DNA from: DATBLE01 sp046734335
Lineage (GTDB): Bacteria > Actinomycetota > Thermoleophilia > Gaiellales > Gaiellaceae
Direction of reading: 5' to 3'
Assembly: GCA_046734335.1 (NCBI GenBank)
Contig: JBKPRA010000122.1
Coordinates: 13,506-77,505 of the forward strand
Length of the DNA: 64,000 nt
Shown: one piece after another, positions 50,183 to 58,101 of the stretch
Layout of the letters: the number at the start of each line of letters is the position of its first letter
Numbering within the stretch: the stretch's first letter is position 1
Position numbers and translations under genes: made by a program
Notes under the pieces: generated by a model
Told to the model about the DNA's origin: nothing
Databases searched by the model: none
The model's input: the letters and a program-made list of their open reading frames with translations, nothing else

Positions 50183-51100
50183 GTGCGGACCGGGTTCAAA
50201 GGGACCTTCTCGATCGTCGCCGCGGACGTCGAGGCGGGCGAGGTCGGGTGCGCCGTCCAGTCCCGCTACTTCGCGGTCGGCTCCGTCGTGCCGTGGGCGA
50301 AGGCAGGGATCGGCGCAGTGGCCACGCAGGCGGCCGGGGTCGCCGCCTACGGGCCGAAGGTGCTGGCGCTGCTGGAGGAAGGAATCGAGCCTGCGGCCGC
50401 GCTCGAACGGGCGCTGGCCGACGACGGCGCGCGTGAGTCGCGGCAGCTCGGCGTCGTCACCGCCGACGGGCTGGCGGCCGCGCACACCGGAACCGACTGC
50501 CTGCGATGGGCGGGGCATCGGGTCGGAGACGGCTACGCCGTCCAGGGGAACATCCTCGCCGGCGAGCCTGTCGTCGCCGAGATGGAGCGGGCGTTCCTGG
50601 AGACGGGCGGCAGCTCGCTGGCCGAGCGGCTGGTCACGTGCCTCGAGGCCGCGCAGGCGGCGGGCGGCGACCGGCGCGGGCAGCAGTCGTCGGCGATCGT
50701 GGTCGAGCGTTCCGGTGCAGCCGCCGAGTCACGCGAGGGCATCGACCGCATCTGCGAGCTCCGCGTCGACGACAATCCCGAGCCGATCGCCGAGCTGCGA
50801 CGGCTGCTCGGCACACATCTGGTCTGGGATTCGCTTCGCCGCGCCAGCCTCTTCCACGAGCCCGGCAAGTACGCGCAGGGAGTCGAAGCGCTCCGGCAGG
50901 CTCTCGGCCGTCTCGGCGAGGATCCGGTGCTGCTCTACGACCTGGCGTGCTTCGAGTCGCTCGCCGGCGACACCGAGGAGGCGCTCGCGCACCTCGTGCG
51001 CTCGCTCGAGCTCGACCCGCAACTCGCGCCTGGCGCCGCCGCCGACTCGGACTTCGAGGTTCTTCGGCAGGACCCGCGGTTCCAGGCGGCCGTCAGCTAG
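50183..51100 (+). CDS. DUF1028 (Ntn-hydrolase-like) protein with C-terminal TPR-like region
   Basis: A 305-residue protein. The first ~215 residues match DUF1028: TFSIVAADVEAGEVGCAVQS, VPWAKAGIGAVATQAAG, YAVQGNILAGEPVV and GGDRRGQQSSAIVV, a fold of the Ntn hydrolase type. The C-terminal ~85 residues form two TPR-like helical hairpins (GKYAQGVEALRQALGRLGED, LYDLACFESLAGDTEEALAH). The enzyme activity of the family is not established. Start GTG 50183 fits the -10 box. It precedes sucC by 13 bases, but sucC has its own box. Confidence 0.82.
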   Translation: MRTGFKGTFSIVAADVEAGEVGCAVQSRYFAVGSVVPWAKAGIGAVATQAAGVAAYGPKVLALLEEGIEPAAALERALADDGARESRQLGVVTADGLAAAHTGTDCLRWAGHRVGDGYAVQGNILAGEPVVAEMERAFLETGGSSLAERLVTCLEAAQAAGGDRRGQQSSAIVVERSGAAAESREGIDRICELRVDDNPEPIAELRRLLGTHLVWDSLRRASLFHEPGKYAQGVEALRQALGRLGEDPVLLYDLACFESLAGDTEEALAHLVRSLELDPQLAPGAAADSDFEVLRQDPRFQAAVS

Positions 51101-51113
51101 GCTCGCCTGCGGC

Positions 51114-52256
51114 TTGGACCTCTACGAGTACCAGGGCAAAGAGCTTTTCCGCCGCGCGGGAATCCCCGTCTCCGACGGCCGGCTCGCCGAGACCGCTGCC
51201 GAGGCCCGGGCGGCCGCCGAGGAGCTCGGTGGCGCGGTGGTCGTGAAGGCGCAGGTGCTCACCGGCGGGCGCGGGAAGGCAGGCGGGATCAAGCTCGCCG
51301 AGTCGCCGGAGGAGGTGGAGGCACGCGCCGAGGAGATTCTCGGCCTCGACATCCGCGGTCACGTCGTTCGCAGGCTCTGGATCGAGAAGGCCTCAGACAT
51401 CGCGAAGGAGTACTACCTCTCCGTCACCTTCGACCGCGGCGCGAAGAAGCCGCTGCTCATGTTCACGACGCAGGGCGGCGTGGACATCGAGGAGGTCGCT
51501 GCGTCGTCGCCGAACGCCCTGGTGAAGCTGCACGTCGATCCGTTCGAGGGCTTTCAACCTTGGCATGCGCGCGCGCTGGTGTACGGCGCCGGGGTCGACG
51601 AGCCGGACGAGCAGAAGCAGATCGCCGCGATCACCGGCCGCCTCTACTCGGCGTTCGTCGAGCAGGACGCGATGCTGTGCGAGATCAATCCGCTGATCGT
51701 CACGCCTACCGGCGAAGTGAAGGCGCTCGATTCGAAGTTCACGGTCGACGACAACGCGCTGTTCCGGCACCCGGACGTGGCCGAGATGCGCGACCCGGAG
51801 GCCTATCCGCCCGAGGAGCGCGCGGCGCGTGAGAAGGGCGTCACCTACGTGAAGCTCGACGGCGAGGTAGGCATTCTCGGGAACGGTGCTGGGCTCGTCA
51901 TGTCAACGCTCGACGTGATCGTGCTGGTCGGCGGAAGCCCCGCAAATTTTTGCGACCTCGGCGGCGGTGGTGACGCGCAGGGGGTCGTCGACGCGCTCGA
52001 GATCATCACCGGTGACGCGCAGGTGAAGGCGATCCTGTTCAACATCTTCGGCGGGATCACGCGCTGCGACGAGGTCGCGCGGGGGATCCTGCAGGCGCTC
52101 GGTCAGATGGAGATCCCGCACCCGATCGTCGTCCGGCTCGACGGGACGAACGCCGCGGAGGGGCGGAAGCTGCTCGAGGAGGCGGCGCCGCCGAACCTGT
52201 ACGTCGAGCCGACGATGCTGGAGGCGGCGCAGCGCGCAGTGGAGCTTGCGGGATGA
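51114..52256 (+). CDS. sucC: Succinyl-CoA synthetase (ADP-forming) beta subunit
   Basis: A 380-residue TCA-cycle subunit. ATP-grasp start DLYEYQGKELFRRAGIPVSDG (partly shown), VVKAQVLTGGRGKAGGIKLA, LCEINPLIVTPTGEVKALDS and NIFGGITRCDEVARGI. It binds nucleotide and succinate and pairs with SucD to make succinyl-CoA or ATP. TTG 51114 gives the standard N-terminus; a TAGGCT box is 10 bases upstream. The stop overlaps a methyltransferase ATG (ATGA), so sucC and sucD are not adjacent here. Confidence 0.95.
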   Translation: MDLYEYQGKELFRRAGIPVSDGRLAETAAEARAAAEELGGAVVVKAQVLTGGRGKAGGIKLAESPEEVEARAEEILGLDIRGHVVRRLWIEKASDIAKEYYLSVTFDRGAKKPLLMFTTQGGVDIEEVAASSPNALVKLHVDPFEGFQPWHARALVYGAGVDEPDEQKQIAAITGRLYSAFVEQDAMLCEINPLIVTPTGEVKALDSKFTVDDNALFRHPDVAEMRDPEAYPPEERAAREKGVTYVKLDGEVGILGNGAGLVMSTLDVIVLVGGSPANFCDLGGGGDAQGVVDALEIITGDAQVKAILFNIFGGITRCDEVARGILQALGQMEIPHPIVVRLDGTNAAEGRKLLEEAAPPNLYVEPTMLEAAQRAVELAG

Positions 52257-52888
52257 CGGACGTGTGGTCGGAGAGGGCGCAGGCCTACCGCGAGAGTGAG
52301 GCCCACCGTGACGGCCGCGACCTCGACCTGATCGTCGAGTGGGCAGCGGGCGCGCAGACGGCGCTCGACGTCGCCACTGGCGGCGGCCACGTTGCGCGCC
52401 GGCTGCGCGAGGCCGGCCTGAAGGTGGTCACGACGGACGCCGCCCCAGGAATGGAGCCGGATGTGATCTGCAGGAGCGAGGAGCTCCCGTTCGCGGACGG
52501 CAGCTTCGATGTGGTCGTCTGCCGTGTGGCCGCGCACCACTTCGACGAGCCCGCGCTCGCCGTGCGGGAGATGTCCCGTGTCAGCGGTGGGCTTGTCCTG
52601 ATCTCCGACAACCTCCACGGCGGCGAGCAGCTCGAGGAGGCAGAGAAGCTGCGCGACCCGACGCACGTGCGCAACTACACCGAGCAGGAGTGGCGTGCGT
52701 ACCTCGAGGACACCGGTGCTCGGGTCGAGGTCGTCGAGGCGATACGGCACCCGATCGAGCTGGAGCCGTGGCTCACGCGCGCCGGTTGCTCGGCCGAGGA
52801 CGCCGCGCGCGTCCGCGAGCTCGTCGCCGGCCGGGTCGAGGGAACCAAGGTCGTGCTCGACCGGATCGTGATCAAGGCGGTGAAGTAG
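52253..52888 (+). CDS. SAM-dependent methyltransferase inserted between sucC and sucD
   Basis: A 211-residue class I methyltransferase of the UbiE/Methyltransf_11 type: WSERAQAYRESEAHRDGRDL, SAM-binding TALDVATGGGHVARRLREAG, acidic residue in VVTTDAAPGM, ELPFADGSFDVVVCRVAAHHF and LVLISDNLHGGEQLEEAEKL. It overlaps sucC (ATGA) and sucD (TAGTG), so all three are translated together. The substrate is unknown. Its presence inside sucCD is unusual and suggests a link to the TCA enzymes or a simple operon insertion. Confidence 0.85.
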   Translation: MTDVWSERAQAYRESEAHRDGRDLDLIVEWAAGAQTALDVATGGGHVARRLREAGLKVVTTDAAPGMEPDVICRSEELPFADGSFDVVVCRVAAHHFDEPALAVREMSRVSGGLVLISDNLHGGEQLEEAEKLRDPTHVRNYTEQEWRAYLEDTGARVEVVEAIRHPIELEPWLTRAGCSAEDAARVRELVAGRVEGTKVVLDRIVIKAVK

Positions 52889-53763
52889 TGGCGATCGTCG
52901 TCGACCGCGACACGAAGCTGGTCGTCCAGGGCCTGACCGGGCGCGAGGGCACCTTCCACGGGCTACGCAATCGTGCGTACGGCACGCAGCTGGTGGCCGG
53001 GGTGACGCCGGGCAAGGGCGGACAAGACGTGGAGGGCGTGCCCGTCTTCGACACCGTCGCAGAGGCCGTGGCGGAGACCGGCGCGAACACCACGATGATC
53101 TTCGTCCCTGCGCGCTTCGCGACCGACGCCGTCTACGAGGCGGTCGACGCAGGGATCGCCACGGTGATCTGCATCGCCGAGGGTCTGGCCGCGCACGACA
53201 TGCTGCGGGTCTACAACTACATCCGTCCGCGCGGCGTCACCATGCTCGGCCCCAACTGCCCGGGCGCGCTGTCGCCGGGCAAGGCCAACGTCGGGATCAT
53301 CCCGGCGGAGATCTTCACCCCCGGCTCCGTCGGGCTCGTCTCCCGGTCGGGCACGTTGACGTACCAGATCGGCCACGAACTGACGGGGCTCGGGCTGGGC
53401 AACTCGACAATCGTCGGGATCGGCGGCGACCCCATCGTCGGCTCCTCGTTCATCGACGTGCTTGCGAAGTTCGAGGCGGATCCAGAGACCGAGATGGTCG
53501 TCATGGTCGGCGAGATCGGAGGCGACGAAGAGGAGAAGGCGGCGCAGTTCATCGCCGCCGAGATGTCGAAGCCCGTGGTGGCGTACATCGCCGGCTTCAG
53601 CGCGCCGCCCGGCAAGACGATGGGCCATGCCGGCGCGATCATCACAGGCTCCTCCGGTACCGCGCAGGCGAAGAAGGAAGCGCTGGAGGCGAACGGCGTC
53701 CGGGTCGGCACTTCGCCGACCGAAGCGGCGCAGACGGCCGCCGAGGTGCTCCGCGGGGCCTAG
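52888..53763 (+). CDS. sucD: Succinyl-CoA synthetase alpha subunit
   Basis: A 291-residue TCA-cycle subunit with a Rossmann CoA-binding domain (VVQGLTGREGTFHGLRNRAY, VPARFATDAVYEAVDAGI), LGPNCPGALSPGKANVGIIP and the active-site histidine in GKTMGHAGAIITGSSGTAQAK, which is phosphorylated in the reaction. GTG 52888 overlaps the methyltransferase stop. Normal length. It forms the heterodimer or tetramer with SucC. Confidence 0.95.
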   Translation: MAIVVDRDTKLVVQGLTGREGTFHGLRNRAYGTQLVAGVTPGKGGQDVEGVPVFDTVAEAVAETGANTTMIFVPARFATDAVYEAVDAGIATVICIAEGLAAHDMLRVYNYIRPRGVTMLGPNCPGALSPGKANVGIIPAEIFTPGSVGLVSRSGTLTYQIGHELTGLGLGNSTIVGIGGDPIVGSSFIDVLAKFEADPETEMVVMVGEIGGDEEEKAAQFIAAEMSKPVVAYIAGFSAPPGKTMGHAGAIITGSSGTAQAKKEALEANGVRVGTSPTEAAQTAAEVLRGA

Positions 53764-53906
53764 TCCGCAGGCTGTCGCTGGGTGGGGCCTGCAGGACGAA
53801 GCGATCGGCCGCGCCAATCGGCGCCGTCGCCAACGAATCGGCGCAGAATCGACACAGGCGCGCGAGCCCTGCTCCGGTAGCGTCGCCCGCAGGGGAAAGG
53901 GGCCAG

Positions 53907-53925
53907 CCCCCACCCTGGGCGGGGG
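53907..53925. promoter_or_regulatory. GC-rich palindrome upstream of the aminotransferase gene
   Basis: CCCCCACCC-T-GGGCGGGGG, one mismatch (A/C), flanked by CCAG and CTGG, which extend the stem. It lies 20 bases before the TAGACT -10 box and resembles the palindrome at 28317. It could be an operator or the 3' end structure of sucD. Confidence 0.4.
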
Positions 53926-53945
53926 TCTGGAGTATCGCGCCCGAT

Positions 53946-53951
53946 TAGACT
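53946..53951 (+). promoter_or_regulatory. -10 box (TAGACT) of the leaderless aminotransferase gene
   Basis: TAGACT ends 6 bases before GTG 53958, with no ribosome-binding site. Confidence 0.5.
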
Positions 53952-53957
53952 GGAGTC

Positions 53958-55049
53958 GTGGCCGTGATCTCCTTCGCGCGCGGCGTGCCTGCGCCGGACT
54001 GCCTGCCCGTGGAGCAGGTCGCCGAGTGTGCCCGCGCCGTCGTCGAGCGTGACGGCAAGACGATCCTCAACTACGGCCCTGTCGGCGGCTACGAGCCGCT
54101 TCGGGAATGGGTCGCGGCGCGGCACGGCGTCCAGCCGACGCAGGTGTTGATCACGAACGGGTCGCTCCAGGGGCTGTCCCTGATCGCGGATCTGCTGGTC
54201 GAGCCCGGAGGCCGCGTCTTGGTCGAGGGGCCCACCTACGACCGGGCGCTGCACATCACGACCCGGCACCACGGCGAGCCCGTCGTCGTCCCGACCGACG
54301 ACGAGGGCCTCGATCCCGACGCGCTCGAGCTGCCGGCCGCGTTCCTGTACGCGATTCCGACGTTCCAGAATCCGAGCGGCCGGACACTCTCCCTGGAACG
54401 GCGGCAGGCGCTGGCCTCGATAGCTTGCGCCGGGAAGGTGCTCGTGCTCGAGGACGACCCTTACTCGCTCGTCCGCTACGAGGGCGAGCCGCTGCCGAGC
54501 GTCTACGAGCTGGCCGGGGGAGAGGGCGTCGTCTACTCCTTCTCCTTTTCGAAGATCGTCGCACCCGGGCTTCGCGTCGGCTACCTGGTCGGCAGCAGCG
54601 AGCTGATCGGCCGTCTCGAGGATCTGGCCGTCCAGACGTACTTGACCCCCGCGCTGCTCCCGCAGGCGACCGCCTACGAGTTCGTGGATCGAGGCCTGCT
54701 CCACGCGAACGTCGATCGCGTCGTCGGCCTACTGCGCGAGCGTCGGGACGCGATGCTCGCCGCCTTCGAGAGCGAGATGCCGGAGGGCACGCGCTGGAGC
54801 CGGCCGCAGGGCGGGTATTTCACCTGGCTCGACCTTCCCGACGGGACGGATGCGGGCGCGCTGCTCGCGACGGCGACGGAGCGCGGGGTGAGCTTCGTCA
54901 AGGGCAGCGACTTCTTCCCGGCCGGGGCGGGGGGCGAGACGTCCGCTCGGCTTGCGTTCAGCTTCGTCTCGCCTGCCGAGGTGACCGCGGGCGTCGAGTT
55001 GCTCGGCGGGCTGCTCCGCGAGGTCGGAGCAGCACCGGTGGCCGTCTAG
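53958..55049 (+). CDS. PLP-dependent aminotransferase (2-aminoadipate/MocR-type, no DNA-binding domain)
   Basis: A 363-residue class I/II aminotransferase. Substrate loop LNYGPVGGYEPLREWVAARHG, VLITNGSLQGLSLIADLL, YAIPTFQNPSGRTLSLERR, and the PLP lysine in YSFSFSKIVAPGLRVGYLVG. This set is typical of LysN/2-aminoadipate and MocR-related aminotransferases; here the GntR helix-turn-helix is absent, so it is a plain enzyme. The amino donor is unknown. Confidence 0.9.
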   Translation: MAVISFARGVPAPDCLPVEQVAECARAVVERDGKTILNYGPVGGYEPLREWVAARHGVQPTQVLITNGSLQGLSLIADLLVEPGGRVLVEGPTYDRALHITTRHHGEPVVVPTDDEGLDPDALELPAAFLYAIPTFQNPSGRTLSLERRQALASIACAGKVLVLEDDPYSLVRYEGEPLPSVYELAGGEGVVYSFSFSKIVAPGLRVGYLVGSSELIGRLEDLAVQTYLTPALLPQATAYEFVDRGLLHANVDRVVGLLRERRDAMLAAFESEMPEGTRWSRPQGGYFTWLDLPDGTDAGALLATATERGVSFVKGSDFFPAGAGGETSARLAFSFVSPAEVTAGVELLGGLLREVGAAPVAV

Positions 55050-55238
55050 CTACGCCGGCGCCGCCTGGGGCGCGAACGCGCTCAGCGGGCGCGGCACCAG
55101 CTGCGGCTGCTGCGGCGGGACGATCACGCCTCGATGCGTGCTGCGGAAGGTGGGGCAGGGCGACTCGAGGAGGAGGGCGCACAGCCCCGCCTTGTGGAAG
55201 TAGCAGTCCTCGCAGGTGACCTCGACGCGCTTGCCCAA
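55050..55238 (-). CDS. Small four-cysteine (zinc-ribbon-like) protein
   Basis: A 62-residue protein from TTG 55238 with a GGAGGA site 7 bases upstream. The conserved-looking core VTCEDCYFHKAGLCALLLES is followed by PCPTFR, giving C-x2-C-x7-C-x7-C, which probably binds zinc or a metal cluster. The C-terminal half is Pro/Gln-rich. I do not recognise a named family. The longer frame to 55301 is less likely because it lacks a ribosome-binding site and overlaps its own promoter. It converges on the aminotransferase with the stops touching. Confidence 0.7.
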   Translation of the reverse strand: MGKRVEVTCEDCYFHKAGLCALLLESPCPTFRSTHRGVIVPPQQPQLVPRPLSAFAPQAAPA

Positions 55239-55280
55239 CGTGCTTCCTCCACTCCTGCCGGGAACGACGAACAGAAAGCG

Positions 55281-55308
55281 ATGATAGGCCGGTGGCGCCA
55301 CGGTTCAA
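55281..55308 (-). promoter_or_regulatory. Promoter of the four-cysteine protein
   Basis: On the minus strand TTGAAC (55308-55303), a 16-base spacer and TATCAT (55286-55281). The region 55310-55375 is the most A/T-rich part of the window and may bend or melt easily. Confidence 0.6.
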
Positions 55309-55372
55309 GGGGCCGCGTCGCGAAAAACCTGCTCTTTGCGCACTATTCTAAAACCGCCGATTTGCAGCGTTT

Positions 55373-56422
55373 TTACTGCTTAGGTGGAAGTGTTGCCAGC
55401 GCGCGCAACGCCTGTCGAAAACTCTCCACAGGAATGACCTTGACAGGCCCTGCCCACTTGCGGGCTTCTTTCGCGTTATCCCCAGCAGGCACAAGGAAGA
55501 CGTCCACCCCGGCGCGGCGCACGCCGATCGCCTTCTGCTTCACGCCGCCGATCGGCTCGACCGTTCCGTCCGTGTCGAGCTCGCCCGTCGCCGCCACCTT
55601 GTAGCCGCGTGTGACGTCGTGCCCGAGCTCTTCGAGCACGTCGAGGGCGAAGGCGAGGCCGGCCGACGGACCGCCGATCTGGCCCGCGTCGATCTTGACC
55701 GGGATCGGCAGCCTGATCTGGGCCGCCGTCTTGACGACCACCCCGAGGATCGCCCGCTTCTGGTCGGGCACGCACTGCGTCCCGCCCGGCTGGGTGGTGC
55801 AGCCCTCGACCGTCCCCACCGTCTTCGTCTCGAGGCCTTCGCCGGTGCGGATCCCGATCCGCACCCGGTCGCCGGGCCGGTGCACTGCCATCAGCCTGCG
55901 CACGTCGCCCGTGGTCCTAACCCGCTTGCCGTCGATGGTCTCGATGATCTCGGTCGGCTCGAGCTTCGCCTTGGCTGCCGGCGACCCTGGCGCGACCGCT
56001 TCGATCAGGGCGCCCCTCGGCTGGACCACGACCTTGTAGCCGAGGTGCTTCAGCGCGACCGCGCCGGCGATTTGCTGCGAGGTGGCCATCTCGCGCAGGT
56101 TCTCCACATGCGCCTGCTGGTCGCTGGTCCCGGGTGGGTTGACCTCGTCGGCCTTGACCAGAGTCTCCCCTTCATGGACGAAGTGGAAGAGCTGCTCGAA
56201 CAGCTTCGCTCGGCGGACGATGACGGCGTCGTAGTACACGCCGCTGCCGCCGGCGGGGTCCTTCCCGCCCTGCACGGTGACGAGCGGCGCAACGGGCTTC
56301 GCCTTGTCGGGAAGGAACAGGTAGTAGTCGGACGGAACGATCCAGAGAATCGCCACGGTCGCCACCAGCAGCACCAGGCCCGCACCGAGAAGGGTCAGGG
56401 GGGACGGAAGCTTGAGTCGCAT
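55373..56422 (-). CDS. Membrane-anchored PDZ/Lon-like serine protease (YlbL type)
   Basis: A 349-residue protease: N-terminal membrane anchor (LTLLGAGLVLLVATVAILWI, about 9-28), a PDZ domain (VVQPRGALIEAVAPGSPAAK to DRVRIGIRTGEG), and a Lon-type catalytic domain with Ser in DAGQIGGPSAGLAFALDVLE and Lys in EPIGGVKQKAIGVRRAGVD, the Ser-Lys dyad. It acts outside the membrane like B. subtilis YlbL. ATG 56422 is chosen over the longer frame that overlaps the SDR gene. It follows the SDR gene by 4 bases. Confidence 0.92.
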   Translation of the reverse strand: MRLKLPSPLTLLGAGLVLLVATVAILWIVPSDYYLFLPDKAKPVAPLVTVQGGKDPAGGSGVYYDAVIVRRAKLFEQLFHFVHEGETLVKADEVNPPGTSDQQAHVENLREMATSQQIAGAVALKHLGYKVVVQPRGALIEAVAPGSPAAKAKLEPTEIIETIDGKRVRTTGDVRRLMAVHRPGDRVRIGIRTGEGLETKTVGTVEGCTTQPGGTQCVPDQKRAILGVVVKTAAQIRLPIPVKIDAGQIGGPSAGLAFALDVLEELGHDVTRGYKVAATGELDTDGTVEPIGGVKQKAIGVRRAGVDVFLVPAGDNAKEARKWAGPVKVIPVESFRQALRALATLPPKQ

Positions 56423-56426
56423 GGCC

Positions 56427-57164
56427 TTAGAGGAGGTTGCGCGTGACGCCGCCGTCGACCGGCAGGACCGCCCCGGTGACGTAGCCTGCGGCGTCAGAGG
56501 CCAGGAAGCAGGCGACGGCCGCAATCTCGGAGGCCTCCCCGACGCGGCCGAGCGGGATCTGCGAGACGTCCCTGACGCCCGGGACCGAGCGGAGGCGCGC
56601 GGTGTCGATCATGCCCGGTGCGATCGTGTTCACGGTGATCCCCTTCGCGCCGACCTCGCGCGCGAGCGTCTTCATCCAGCCGACCACTCCGGGCCGGAGG
56701 GCATTCGAGAGCGCGAGGTTGTCGATCGGCGAGCGGACGGAGCTCGACTCGATGTTGACGATCCGCCCGCGGCCGCTTGCCTCGAGATGGGGCAGGCAGA
56801 GGTTGGTCAGGCGGATCACCGAGAGCAGGAGCAGCTCCACCGCGCCCTCGACCGCTTCGTCGGCCACGCCCGCCGCCGGGCCGGGGGGAGGGCCACCGCC
56901 GTTGTTGACGAGCACGTCGATGCCGCCGAAGGCATCGACCGTCCGCTCGACGAGCCGCTGGAGGTCGTTCGGAACCGTGAGATCGCCGCGAACGGCGAGA
57001 GCCCCGATCCGCTCAGCCTCGCGCTCGAGCAGGTCGCGGCGGCGCGCGAACATGGCGACGTTCGCGCCCTCCGAGGCGAGCGCTTCCGCGATCGCCAGGC
57101 CCATGCCGGAGGAGGCGCCGCAGACGATCGCCGTCCTGCCGGCAAGTCCGAGGTCCATCGCCAT
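56427..57164 (-). CDS. Short-chain dehydrogenase/reductase, atypical active site
   Basis: A 245-residue SDR with the Rossmann motif AIVCGASSGMGLAIAEALAS, VLVNNGGGPPPGPA (NNGG rather than NNAG) and a C-terminal ASDAAGYVTGAVLPVDGGVT. The catalytic Ser is present (IVNIESSSVRSP), but the Tyr-x3-Lys that should follow reads LALSNALR, so Tyr and Lys are both replaced. Such non-canonical SDRs are known near fatty-acid and polyketide reductases, with unclear activity. ATG 57164 or 57158. Not certain to be a working reductase. Confidence 0.85.
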   Translation of the reverse strand: MAMDLGLAGRTAIVCGASSGMGLAIAEALASEGANVAMFARRRDLLEREAERIGALAVRGDLTVPNDLQRLVERTVDAFGGIDVLVNNGGGPPPGPAAGVADEAVEGAVELLLLSVIRLTNLCLPHLEASGRGRIVNIESSSVRSPIDNLALSNALRPGVVGWMKTLAREVGAKGITVNTIAPGMIDTARLRSVPGVRDVSQIPLGRVGEASEIAAVACFLASDAAGYVTGAVLPVDGGVTRNLL

Positions 57165-57324
57165 CAGCTTAGAGGCGGTACCCGGAGCGCCGCGCGAGTC
57201 TTACGTCTTCTTCAGCATGCGGCGAGCCGCGGGCCGCCTCTAGGGTGCCAGGCGGGGTAAAGAGCCTGCTCGGAGCGGAGTTTCGAGCCCGTTTTCCAAC
57301 AGTGCCCGGCACTGTGAGGAACCG

Positions 57325-57792
57325 TCACGTCCAAACGGGCACCTCCCGACCGGCAAGGACGTCTGCAAGGCGATCGGCATGGTTCGACCAGATGATCGTC
57401 GACGCTTCCTCCGGGGTGAACCAGCGCGACTCAGACGCTTCGTCTGTTGGCTGCGGCTCGCCGCGCACATGCCTGCATTCGAAGCAGACGGCCACCGGCT
57501 CGACCACGTTGCCGTCCGGATACGTGATCCTCGTCCCGGCCGGGTTGGAGTAGACGCCGGTCAGGCGGACGATCTCGGCGGAGCAGGCAGTCTCTTCCTC
57601 GATCTCGCGCAACGCCGTGTCTGCGATTGTCTCGCCTTCCTCGACATGGCCGCCCGGCAGCGCCCACTCGCTGTTGTCCCGTCTGCGCTGAAGCAATACT
57701 CGCCCGTCGGCGTTCCGTACCACCGCACAGACCGTCGCGGGCCGCGTGGTCGCAGGCTTCACGGCTCCCGGCCGTGCTGCGCGACTACGCAT
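57325..57792 (-). CDS. Nudix hydrolase
   Basis: A 155-residue Nudix enzyme. The Nudix box GGHVEEGETIADTALREIEE, followed by ETAC, gives G-x5-E-x7-REUxEE in full, with the preceding CAVVRNADGRVLLQRRRDN strand. It hydrolyses a nucleoside diphosphate derivative; the exact substrate is unknown. ATG 57792 is preferred to the longer frame from 57840, which lies inside queF. It overlaps queF by 34 bases and ends the icd-mdh-queF operon. The gap 57165-57324 before the SDR gene shows nothing I recognise. Confidence 0.88.
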   Translation of the reverse strand: MRSRAARPGAVKPATTRPATVCAVVRNADGRVLLQRRRDNSEWALPGGHVEEGETIADTALREIEEETACSAEIVRLTGVYSNPAGTRITYPDGNVVEPVAVCFECRHVRGEPQPTDEASESRWFTPEEASTIIWSNHADRLADVLAGREVPVWT

Positions 57793-58097
57793 GTCGTCAT
57801 CGCCCCACGCGCGTTGAAAGAGCCCTCGACCTCGATCCATCGCGGCTCGAGTGCCGCGACCAGCTCGTCGAGCACTTCGTTCACGGCCTCCTCCTGGAAG
57901 ATCTGCCGATTGCGGTAGCCGGCCAGGTGATCGCGGAGCGACTTCAGCTCGACCAGCTTCGCGCCGGGGACGTAGCGGATCACGATCGTGCCGACGTCAG
58001 GCGCCCCTGTCAGCGGGCAGATCGAGGTGAACTCGACGTGGGCGAGCTCGATCCGGTACGGCCGGTCGGCGAACCGGTTGTCGATCGTGTCGAGCAG
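57759..58097 (-). CDS. queF: 7-cyano-7-deazaguanine reductase QueF (type I)
   Basis: Queuosine-pathway enzyme that reduces preQ0 to preQ1 with NADPH. Active-site Cys in VEFTSICPLTGAPDVGTI with the nearby catalytic Asp, then KSLRDHLAGYRNRQIFQEE (the QueF signature region) and SFNARGAMTT. Annotation from GTG 57983 would lose the catalytic Cys. Upstream the frame holds good QueF sequence (FADRPYRIELAHVEF) but no ATG, GTG or TTG before a stop; CTG 58097, 4 bases after the mdh stop, gives 112 residues, a normal type I length. CTG is therefore the likely start. Confidence 0.88.
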   Translation of the reverse strand: MLDTIDNRFADRPYRIELAHVEFTSICPLTGAPDVGTIVIRYVPGAKLVELKSLRDHLAGYRNRQIFQEEAVNEVLDELVAALEPRWIEVEGSFNARGAMTTCVVAQHGREP

Positions 58098-58101
58098 GTC
58101 G

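Noticed and set aside
57165..57324. Small gene between the SDR and Nudix genes
   Set aside because: Short frames are interrupted by stops and show no coding pattern.
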